This document shows positions 1 to 5,096 of a DNA stretch of 6,304 nucleotides, piece after piece (position 1 is the stretch's first letter; the number at the start of each line of letters is the position of its first letter). Origin of the DNA: Acidobacteriota bacterium. Lineage in GTDB: Bacteria; Acidobacteriota; Terriglobia; Acidiferrales; UBA7541. The stretch lies in the NCBI GenBank assembly GCA_003131985.1, contig PKWH01000047.1:1-6304 (forward strand). Direction: 5' to 3'. The notes beneath the pieces are model-generated. The model was not told where the DNA came from. It did not search any database and worked only from the letters and a program-made list of their open reading frames with translations. The position numbers and the translations under genes were made by a program.

Positions 1-1377
1 TATCATCTGTTCGTCACGGTGCGAATGCCGCAGGTGATTCCGGGCGTGGCAGAGATTCAGGTGCGATGTGAAAACGGCGATGTGAATTCGGTGCAAATTG
101 TTCCGCTGCGACTGAACGGACCGGGGTCGAACCTCCCTCCCACGCCTGATGCGGCCAAGGTTTCGAAAGACGATCCGAAATTTTTTACCGGCAGCCTTTG
201 GCTGATGGAATCGGGCGCGCTGCAGGTGCGCGTGATGGTGGACGGAGCGAAAGGCAAAGGGGAGCTATCGGTGCCGGTGGCTTCGTTTGCGCAACGCACT
301 TTCCCGATGGAAAAACCGCTGGCCGGATTGATGGTGGTGATGCTGTTTATTCTCGGCATCGGAGTGATTTCAATTGCCGGCGCGGGCGCTCGCGAAGCAA
401 GCCTGGAGCGCGGCGAAGCTCCAGGGCCTTCCAACGCGCGCAGAGCCAGGATTGTGATGGTGGTTACGGTTATAGTGGTGGTTGGGCTTCTTTATCTCGG
501 GAAATCGTGGTGGGGACTCGAAGATTCGGATTATCAGGGACGGGTAAATTTTTACAAGCCGCCGACGGCTGAGACCACGCTGGAAAACGGGAACCGTTTG
601 GTGATTCGGGCGAGAGGCCAGAATCCGAAATGGTCGGACAGAATTAATATGGGAGAAGTCGTTCCCGACCACAACCACCTGATGCATTTGTTTCTGATCG
701 AACTGCCTGGAATGAATCGGATGTGGCATCTTCATCCGAGTCTTGCCAAGGGCGGCGCGTTTACGGACGATTTGCCGAACATGCCGGCGGGACACTATCA
801 GGTTTTTGCGGACGTGGTGGATTCACGGGGATTTCCGTGGACGCTGGTCGGGACTGTCGATTTGCCGGAAATAAATGGCAAGCCTCTGTCTGGTGACGAC
901 TCGACCTGGTCCGGGGAGCCGATTGCCGCGGTGCCGGGGAAAGACAACACTGTTTCGCAGCTTCCAGACGGCGGCCGGATGATTTGGGATCGCGGACCTG
1001 GACCCTTGAAGGCTACGACTGCGATGGATTTCAAGTTCAGCGTGCAGGATAAGGACGGAAAGCCGGCGCAGGACCTGGAGCCGTACATGGGCATGGCAGG
1101 GCACGCGGAATTTGTGCGGTCGGACTTGAGCGTGTTCGCGCACGTGCATCCGGCGGGGTCGATGCCGATGGCTTCTCTGGAGATGGCGCAAGCGGGGCTG
1201 ATGGGAGACGCGTCTTCGATGCAAGGCATGATGGCGATGGCACCGGCGTCCGGAACAATGTCGTCTGAGGTCAGTTTCCCTTACGGGTTCCCCAAGCCCG
1301 GGGATTACCGGATTTTCGTACAGGTGAAGCGCGCGGGAAAAGTGGAGACGGGAGTATTTGACGCGAGCGTGCAGTGA
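1..1377 (+). CDS. Two-helix membrane protein with His-rich periplasmic modules (5' partial)
   Basis: The frame is open from base 1 to the TGA at 1375-1377, so 458 C-terminal residues are visible and the true start is outside the window; the in-frame GTG at 19 is not needed as a start. Visible order: a beta-rich segment containing DDPKFFTGSLWLM, a first membrane helix at about residues 107-128, a short Arg-rich loop, a second helix at about 149-166, then a long extracytoplasmic part. That part holds two similar modules: one with PDHNHLMH and WHLHP (about 222-246), ending in an LPNMPAGHYQVFADV strand, and one with GHAEF and HVHP (about 367-384), ending in PKPGDYRIFVQV. Between HVHP and the last strands lies a Met-rich loop (nine Met in 33 residues). 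I recognise the general type (HLHP-containing membrane proteins of unknown function) but no named gene. Clustered His and Met suggest metal, perhaps copper, handling; this is inference. Confidence 0.85.
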   Translation, partial: YHLFVTVRMPQVIPGVAEIQVRCENGDVNSVQIVPLRLNGPGSNLPPTPDAAKVSKDDPKFFTGSLWLMESGALQVRVMVDGAKGKGELSVPVASFAQRTFPMEKPLAGLMVVMLFILGIGVISIAGAGAREASLERGEAPGPSNARRARIVMVVTVIVVVGLLYLGKSWWGLEDSDYQGRVNFYKPPTAETTLENGNRLVIRARGQNPKWSDRINMGEVVPDHNHLMHLFLIELPGMNRMWHLHPSLAKGGAFTDDLPNMPAGHYQVFADVVDSRGFPWTLVGTVDLPEINGKPLSGDDSTWSGEPIAAVPGKDNTVSQLPDGGRMIWDRGPGPLKATTAMDFKFSVQDKDGKPAQDLEPYMGMAGHAEFVRSDLSVFAHVHPAGSMPMASLEMAQAGLMGDASSMQGMMAMAPASGTMSSEVSFPYGFPKPGDYRIFVQVKRAGKVETGVFDASVQ

Positions 1378-1430
1378 TTTACGAAATCTCTTGAAGGAAA
1401 CAATCGTCGCGCCATTCCACAGCCGAGCGG

Positions 1431-1691
1431 TTACTGAACGTGTTTCTTCTCGCCGGTCGGCTGGCTCTCGTACTCTAGTTCGTGTTCCGCCTCGAGCCAG
1501 TCGTCCAGAGTGTAACCTCCGCAAACTCCGCCATGCTTGAAGTGAATCCTGCAAGCTCGCAGTTGAACTAGGTTCAGACTGGGATTCAGAGTGGGCGGAT
1601 GACTATCGACATGAATCTCGAGTTCCTTCTGAGCCGTTGGCGCTGGTTTATCAAGAATATCTGAATGATCGATCGATGAAATGTGATTCAT
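1431..1691 (-). CDS. Small DUF2934-like protein
   Basis: This encodes 86 residues from ATG at 1691. The C-terminal half reads like the DUF2934 helix-turn pattern: a short helix (LVQLRACRIHF), a Gly-rich turn (KHGGVCGGYT), then LDDWLEAEHEL, which matches the family hallmark DWLxAExEL. The family is common in Acidobacteriota and Proteobacteria and has no assigned function. The N-terminal half is polar and probably disordered. I prefer this start because GAAGG (1701-1697) sits 5 nt ahead of it. An in-frame ATG at 1727 (98 aa) and a TTG at 1766 (111 aa) have no visible Shine-Dalgarno. Two Cys and nearby His in the Gly-rich turn are slightly unusual. The gene is convergent with the upstream membrane protein, with 53 bp between their stop codons. 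Confidence 0.68.
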   Translation of the reverse strand: MNHISSIDHSDILDKPAPTAQKELEIHVDSHPPTLNPSLNLVQLRACRIHFKHGGVCGGYTLDDWLEAEHELEYESQPTGEKKHVQ

Positions 1692-1696
1692 ACTGA

Positions 1697-1701
1697 CCTT
1701 C
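1697..1701 (-). promoter_or_regulatory. Ribosome binding site deciding the DUF2934-like gene start
   Basis: GAAGG on the minus strand lies 5 nt before the ATG at 1691. Neither upstream in-frame start (1727 or 1766) has a comparable site, which is why the shorter protein is annotated. Confidence 0.45.
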
Positions 1702-1740
1702 TTTCCGGCAGGCTCTCTTTCCGACATATTTTTGTCTGCC

Positions 1741-1746
1741 GTATAA
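1741..1746 (-). promoter_or_regulatory. Possible -10 box for the DUF2934-like gene
   Basis: TTATAC on the minus strand would place a transcription start near 1734, giving about a 43-nt leader before the ATG at 1691. No good -35 box is found at 16-18 bp; TTGTTC at 1766-1761 is only 14 bp away. Treat this as a weak candidate. Confidence 0.2.
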
Positions 1747-2000
1747 TTTGACGGCCACTGGAACAAGCTGGTTGCTATTTTCCGTGGATTCCGCTGTTGC
1801 GTGCAAACTCAGGACTTAACGCTATTTGCGAACCATTCCTTGGAAGTGTGGGACCGCTGGGGGGAACGAAAAGAGTTCGCTACAGGTTTTACCGGATGGT
1901 AGTTCGCGTTTAAGAGTTTATGCTGGGCATGACTGAATACCCATATGGATGGCGGCTCTGTCCCATAAGGAGTGACTGCACACGGTGGTCCTTGCGGGCC

Positions 2001-2062
2001 TTTGCAGTTTGACCGCACTGGAAGCCGCCCTTAGCCGCCAGCCATGTGTTTGCTGTTTGACC
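2001..2062. repeat. 14-bp direct repeat pair TTTGC(A/T)GTTTGACC
   Basis: TTTGCAGTTTGACC (2001-2014) and TTTGCTGTTTGACC (2049-2062) match at 13 of 14 bases and are 48 bp apart start to start, about 200-250 bp upstream of the kinase ATG. They could be paired binding sites for a regulator or a chance repeat; the copies are seen directly, the role is not known. Confidence 0.4.
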
Positions 2063-2254
2063 TGGAGTGAAAGCGTTTGTGCGCCCGCCGAGAACGCCCG
2101 TTTGAGATAAAACCTGTAAACGATGACTTCGAAAATCCGCGTGAGGATTGACGCGAAAGGTTGAAGGCGATTCCTACGGGCACTGTTCGCCGTGCTATAG
2201 TTTTCACCTTGGGTTATGAACGCAGAATTTGAGCCATGCGAGTGAGCGCCTGAC

Positions 2255-3589
2255 ATGCTGCCCCGGAACCGCGCAAAACTTGCCTTCGTCTCCGCCGTAG
2301 CTTTGGTGCTAATCGGTAGTGTGGGGGCGGCCATTACCGTTGTTCGCCTCTCTAGCAGTGCAGCGTGGGTGGCCCACACCTACCAAGTGCAGCTGGCCGT
2401 AAGTAACATCGAATTCATTCTCTCCGAAGCAGCGCGCGCCCGCTTGAGCTATGTAGCTTCCGGCGATGAATCCTACCTGCAGGCCTTTAATTCAGCCAGC
2501 GACCAGACGGCTGCCAATTTGCGGAGCATTCGGCAATTAACAAGTGACAATCCGAGACAGCAGGAACTATGCAGCCGTCTTGAAAATCTCGCGAATCGCA
2601 GATTAGGAGTTTTGGGGGCAGCCATAGAGCTACGCAAGACTGGGGAGGTGAACGACGCCAAGCAGGCTATGTTTTCGCGCGATAACATGGCGGTGTCACG
2701 GGATCTCGAAAATCTAATGCGGCAAATGGAGCAGGAAGAAAACATGCTTCTGCAACAGCGCTCTAGCCGATCGAAATCGCTTTTTGTGATTTTTCTCTTG
2801 ATCGTGGCGGGGGCGTTCGTGACGGCGGTGGCCTTCCTGTGGATTCATTATCATTTGCTCCTTGAAGAGCTTGGCGCTCGGGAAAAAGCAGAGGCCAGCG
2901 CGCACAAGTTAAGCGCCCGGGTGCTGCGGCTGCAGGATGAAGAACGCAGACGACTTTCACGGGAACTTCACGACGGGCTAGGGCAGAATCTGGTGGCGGC
3001 CAAGCTGGCGCTATCCAATCTGGCGAACTCGAATCCGGATGATAGCGTGGTAGCCGATTGCCTCAAGTCGATTGACGAATCTCTGGCGGAAGCTCGCACG
3101 ATCTCTTATCTGCTGCACCCGCCGCTTTTGGACGACATTGGCATCGCCTCCGCGGCACGTTGGTACGTGGAGGGATTCGCAAAACGCAGCGGAATTGAAG
3201 TTTCAACGGATATTCCCGATGGCCCAGGCAGGATGCCGCGTGCAACGGAGCTCGCTCTGTTTCGCGTTCTGCAGGAGTCCCTGACCAATATTCATCGCCA
3301 CGCTAACAGCTCGCGCGCTGAGGTTTCGCTGCGCATGCTGAAGGATCGCGCAGTGCTTCGCGTGCGGGATCACGGGAAAGGACTTCCGATCGATATGCTG
3401 GAACATTTTCTGCATGACGGAACACACGTTGGAGTGGGACTAGCGGGGATGCGGGAACGGGTGGCAGAGCAGGATGGAGATTTCGAGATTCATTCGGACG
3501 AAACCGGGACAGAGATCGAAGTTACCATGCCGTTTTCCGCGGCCGGAAACGCAGAGGAAACGCAGGCTGCGAACACTCCGACGAATTGA
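2255..3589 (+). CDS. CHASE3-domain sensor histidine kinase, NarL/DesK type
   Basis: A complete 444-aa membrane sensor kinase. Residues about 9-31 form the first membrane helix. Residues about 35-170 form an all-helical CHASE3-type extracytoplasmic sensor (pattern around ARLSYVASGDESYLQAF and a late MEQEENMLLQQR helix). Residues about 175-198 form the second membrane helix. A charged helical linker leads to HisKA_3, where the phospho-accepting His239 lies in SRELHDGLGQ and is followed by the typical LLHPPLLDDIG. The HATPase_c domain has the N box (N345 in ESLTNIHRH), the G1 motif RDHGKG (372 onward) and the G2 motif GVGLAGMRER (393 onward). All catalytic motifs look intact. It should autophosphorylate and pass phosphate to a LuxR/NarL-type response regulator, but none is adjacent in the window. 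The ligand is unknown. An in-frame stop at 2243-2245 makes ATG 2255 the first possible start, although no clear Shine-Dalgarno precedes it. Confidence 0.93.
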   Translation: MLPRNRAKLAFVSAVALVLIGSVGAAITVVRLSSSAAWVAHTYQVQLAVSNIEFILSEAARARLSYVASGDESYLQAFNSASDQTAANLRSIRQLTSDNPRQQELCSRLENLANRRLGVLGAAIELRKTGEVNDAKQAMFSRDNMAVSRDLENLMRQMEQEENMLLQQRSSRSKSLFVIFLLIVAGAFVTAVAFLWIHYHLLLEELGAREKAEASAHKLSARVLRLQDEERRRLSRELHDGLGQNLVAAKLALSNLANSNPDDSVVADCLKSIDESLAEARTISYLLHPPLLDDIGIASAARWYVEGFAKRSGIEVSTDIPDGPGRMPRATELALFRVLQESLTNIHRHANSSRAEVSLRMLKDRAVLRVRDHGKGLPIDMLEHFLHDGTHVGVGLAGMRERVAEQDGDFEIHSDETGTEIEVTMPFSAAGNAEETQAANTPTN

Positions 3590-3631
3590 ACTCCGAGGTT
3601 AGGATGTAAGCAGGCGCTGAGGATACTGCGG

Positions 3632-3670
3632 CGCGACGGAGGCAAGAGAAAGCATTCGCGCCCGTCGCGA
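3632..3670. terminator. Hairpin-forming region between convergent genes, possible terminator
   Basis: CGCGACGG (3632-3639) is a perfect 8-bp inverted match to CCGTCGCG (3662-3669) with a 22-nt loop. A competing smaller hairpin, TCGCG/CGCGA (3656-3660 and 3666-3670), shares the right arm. It lies between the stop codons of the kinase (3589, +) and the 89-aa gene (3679, -), where a two-way terminator would be useful. Neither side has a good T tract, so intrinsic termination is uncertain. Confidence 0.3.
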
Positions 3671-3678
3671 GAAAGAGT

Positions 3679-3948
3679 TTAAGCAGCCAAGGCGAGACAG
3701 TGCCACTTGCCGCCGATGGCCTTCAGTTGGTGCACTCGACCGTCGTCAGCATGCAGGAAGTACGTTCCATCCGGAAATACCTGGGCATGGGCCGACCGAA
3801 CGGAGCACTTCGCCCAACGGGTCGGTTTCAGGCCCCGGCCGTATTGCGACGTCTCGGGTGCCATATTAATACCGAACTCCACCTTATATTCCACACCTGT
3901 TGCTTGTGCGGGAACTAAGCGTCCCCGGCCTTTGACTTTTTCGCTCAT
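3679..3948 (-). CDS. Unrecognised 89-aa protein
   Basis: I do not recognise this protein. It is 89 residues, soluble-looking, with no signal peptide or membrane helix. The N-terminus is basic (MSEKVKGRGRL), followed by a likely beta strand GVEYKVEFGI, a middle loop with Tyr, Gly, Arg and Trp, and a C-terminal pair of likely strands around FPDGTYFLHADDGRVHQL and GGKWHCLAL. This suggests a small beta-rich fold, which is inference only. Support for a real gene: natural-looking composition, ATG start, a promoter-like element about 50 bp upstream, and position in a gap between other genes. Against it: no clear Shine-Dalgarno before the ATG, and overlapping plus-strand frames of up to 81 codons. 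It is convergent with the kinase. Confidence 0.55.
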   Translation of the reverse strand: MSEKVKGRGRLVPAQATGVEYKVEFGINMAPETSQYGRGLKPTRWAKCSVRSAHAQVFPDGTYFLHADDGRVHQLKAIGGKWHCLALAA

Positions 3949-3993
3949 ATAGGTTTGATGCGTGAACCAAACGTAGGTTGCACGAAATTACCT

Positions 3994-4006
3994 AGGTATA
4001 GTACCT
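3994..4006. promoter_or_regulatory. Palindrome AGGTA-TAG-TACCT over the candidate -10 box
   Basis: A perfect 5-bp inverted repeat with a 3-bp centre covers the TACTAT box of the candidate promoter, a position typical of a repressor operator. It is short enough to occur by chance. Confidence 0.25.
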
Positions 4007-4027
4007 CAAAGAGGGGCTAAACCTCAA
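3998..4027 (-). promoter_or_regulatory. Candidate promoter of the 89-aa gene
   Basis: On the minus strand TTGAGG (4027-4022) and TACTAT (4003-3998) are separated by 18 bp; each hexamer matches the sigma-70 consensus at 4 of 6 positions. Transcription would start near 3991, giving roughly a 43-nt leader. Confidence 0.35.
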
Positions 4028-4032
4028 GGGGT
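4003..4032. repeat. Imperfect 18-bp-spaced tandem repeat (ACCTCAA...GGGG)
   Basis: ACCTCAAAGAGGGG (4003-4016) and ACCTCAAGGGG (4021-4031) share the ACCTCAA core exactly 18 bp apart. One copy supplies the candidate -35 box and the other abuts the -10 box, on one face of the helix to within about two bases. Confidence 0.35.
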
Positions 4033-4204
4033 GATTCCCGGACAGTTAACCCCATCGTAACGGTGTGTTAAACAAAGACTTACAATCGTGAGCGTGGTGG
4101 AGTAACGGACTGGCTTGCGCGATCGGTCCTATCTCCGGAAATTAGTACTTCGGAGGTGTTGAACTCGAAATCTCGAGGATATCCATGTTTTTTAGCGGTT
4201 TTCA

Positions 4205-4224
4205 ACAATGGGCGACAATGGGCG
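4205..4224. repeat. Perfect tandem duplication of ACAATGGGCG
   Basis: The 10-bp unit occurs twice without a gap (4205-4214, 4215-4224), 41 bp past the stop codon of the 171-aa gene. It is probably a replication-slippage product; no function is evident. Confidence 0.6.
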
Positions 4225-4264
4225 CCTGGGACACGCGATCGTCATCACCGGGGTGCGTGCTGCC

Positions 4265-4780
4265 TTACCCCAGCGTTTCAAACAGTTCGTTAGTCTTTAC
4301 GAACTCAGGGTCACCCTGGCGAATGATTTCGACTTCCACGGACTTGAACGGTTCCTCAGTGGGAATGCGATCGAGCCAACGCTGAAGAGAAAGCTTTTCG
4401 TGGTCGGAGAAATCGAGCCGAACGAGCACGCGAACGTTCGTGGCGGCGTCCTCTTTGTCCGTTTCGGTGTCCTTCCCACCTTTTGCGGATGCTTTTTTCT
4501 TTCCGGCGTGCTTCCCTTCTCCGGCATTCCGTTTGGCGGCGGAATGTTTTTCCGCAGGATGTTTCGCAGACGTTTTTGAGGTCTCATGTTCGACAGCAGA
4601 AGGTCCAGCGTGTTCTTCCGCGGCGTTGCCGCTCGCGTCTTCTGGTTCCTCGCGTTCGAATTTGATGCTGATTTTATTGCCCAGACGAAAACCTTGTTTC
4701 CAGCTTTCCACTTTGTGGCGAGCCTGCTGAGCTGTTTCCTCATCTTTGCCGAAATCGAAAATTAAGTAAGAGTGAGCCAT
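4265..4780 (-). CDS. Unrecognised 171-aa protein, two folded ends joined by a Lys/His/Ala-rich linker
   Basis: No named family is recognised. Residues 1-42 (MAHSYLIFDFGKDEETAQ, then an amphipathic helix and a strand ending ISIKFERE) look like a small beta-alpha-beta unit. Residues 43-68 are acidic. Residues 69-103 carry ten Lys, an Arg and several His among Ala, Gly and Ser, like the tails of histone-H1-like bacterial proteins. Residues 115-171 (VRVLVRLDFSDHEKLSLQRWLDRIP, then EVEIIRQGDPEF) look like a second ordered domain. It is cytoplasmic by appearance, with no signal peptide or membrane helix. The start is firm: it is the only Met in the frame and sits just behind a strong promoter. AGAAG (4789-4785) lies 4 nt before the ATG but overlaps the -10 box. 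Nucleic-acid binding by the basic linker is a guess. Confidence 0.82.
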   Translation of the reverse strand: MAHSYLIFDFGKDEETAQQARHKVESWKQGFRLGNKISIKFEREEPEDASGNAAEEHAGPSAVEHETSKTSAKHPAEKHSAAKRNAGEGKHAGKKKASAKGGKDTETDKEDAATNVRVLVRLDFSDHEKLSLQRWLDRIPTEEPFKSVEVEIIRQGDPEFVKTNELFETLG

Positions 4781-4786
4781 ATATCT

Positions 4787-4815
4787 TCTATAGCGGCAGT
4801 CAGCCTATGTGTCAA
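4787..4815 (-). promoter_or_regulatory. Strong sigma-70-type promoter of the 171-aa gene, predicted leaderless
   Basis: On the minus strand a consensus -35 TTGACA (4815-4810) is followed after exactly 17 bp by TATAGA (4792-4787, 5 of 6 consensus). With usual spacing, transcription starts 7 nt beyond the -10 box, at 4780, which is the A of the ATG. The AGAAG that resembles a Shine-Dalgarno would then not be transcribed. Confidence 0.65.
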
Positions 4816-5088
4816 GGGAGATTGGGACAAGAGAGACTGGCGATAGCGTGATGCGATTGTTAGATTCGTCGGCAGGATTATCCTTTTAAGAACGACGGGA
4901 GAGAAGAGTTGTGTTGCTCCGCGGAACTGTGTTAGGTTAAGCGAACAAAAAGCGAATAAGACAAGATGGGCGGGAGCCTGCGAGGGCGATGATTTTGGAG
5001 GGAGTCAAAGGAACTGGCGAGACGCCTTGGGCTCGCTTAGGACTTGCCACCGCTATGAATCGCAGATTGGGCGCTACGACGGGCCGTG

Positions 5089-5093
5089 GGAGG
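5089..5093 (+). promoter_or_regulatory. Ribosome binding site of the helicase
   Basis: GGAGG lies 3 nt before ATG 5097, which is a tight spacing. It is the best match ahead of any of the three in-frame ATGs (4989, 5055, 5097); ATG 5055 has none and 4989 has only GAGGG ending 2 nt before it. Confidence 0.4.
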
Positions 5094-5096
5094 AAG

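Larger units (their letters stand above)
1728..2254. other. Gene-poor intergenic region
   Basis: This stretch separates the start of the DUF2934-like gene (-) from the kinase gene (+), so it should hold two divergent promoters. The few open frames in it give composition-biased peptides without recognisable motifs and without ribosome binding sites. It contains a 14-bp near-perfect direct repeat (2001-2062), a loose inverted repeat GCGAAC/GTTCGC (1828-1833 and 1875-1880), and a TATAGT at 2196-2201 that could be a kinase -10 box but has no convincing -35. No tRNA or other RNA gene was recognised. Confidence 0.5.
3949..4264. other. Gene-free region between two minus-strand genes
   Basis: This 316-bp stretch separates the 171-aa gene from the 89-aa gene, which point the same way, so the latter probably has its own promoter. 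It holds the promoter-like and repeat elements at 3994-4033, a 7-bp stem (4133-4139 with 4149-4155, one G-T pair, 9-nt loop) and a tandem 10-bp duplication at 4205-4224. No terminator with a U tract was found for the 171-aa gene. Open frames inside look like noise. Confidence 0.5.
4781..5096. other. Divergent intergenic region
   Basis: This region lies between the 171-aa gene (-) and the helicase (+). The left end carries the minus-strand promoter described separately. For the helicase only weak plus-strand promoter candidates are visible (for example TTGTTA at 4857-4862 with TTATCC 15 bp later). The helicase frame is open back to 4941, so part of the right half could be coding if an earlier start (ATG at 4989 or 5055) is used. 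Confidence 0.45.

Noticed and set aside
1378..1430. Terminator between the first two convergent genes
   Set aside because: The 53-bp gap contains no stable stem or T run that I can see.
823..1554. 243-codon minus-strand frame
   Set aside because: It is antisense to the membrane protein and its peptide is Arg/His-rich, as expected for a shadow frame; it also overlaps the DUF2934-like gene in another frame.
1918..2379. 153-codon minus-strand frame across the kinase start
   Set aside because: It overlaps the well-supported kinase N-terminus, its peptide is low in recognisable structure, and it has no ribosome binding site.
3700..3952. Plus-strand frames of 72 and 81 codons opposite the 89-aa gene
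   Set aside because: Their peptides are less protein-like than the minus-strand product and they share no promoter or ribosome binding site; the minus-strand frame explains the region better, though not with certainty.
4133..4155. 7-bp hairpin as terminator of the 171-aa gene
   Set aside because: It includes a G-T pair, is more than 100 bp past the stop codon and has no U tract on the transcribed side.
4208..4579. 123-codon plus-strand frame rich in Phe and Gly
   Set aside because: It is antisense to the Lys/Glu-rich linker of the 171-aa gene; Phe runs arise because Lys and Glu codons read as Phe and Leu on the other strand.
4989..5096. N-terminal extension of the helicase from ATG 4989
   Set aside because: The added 36 residues do not look like a conserved domain, the family does not need them, and the ribosome binding site is better at 5097.
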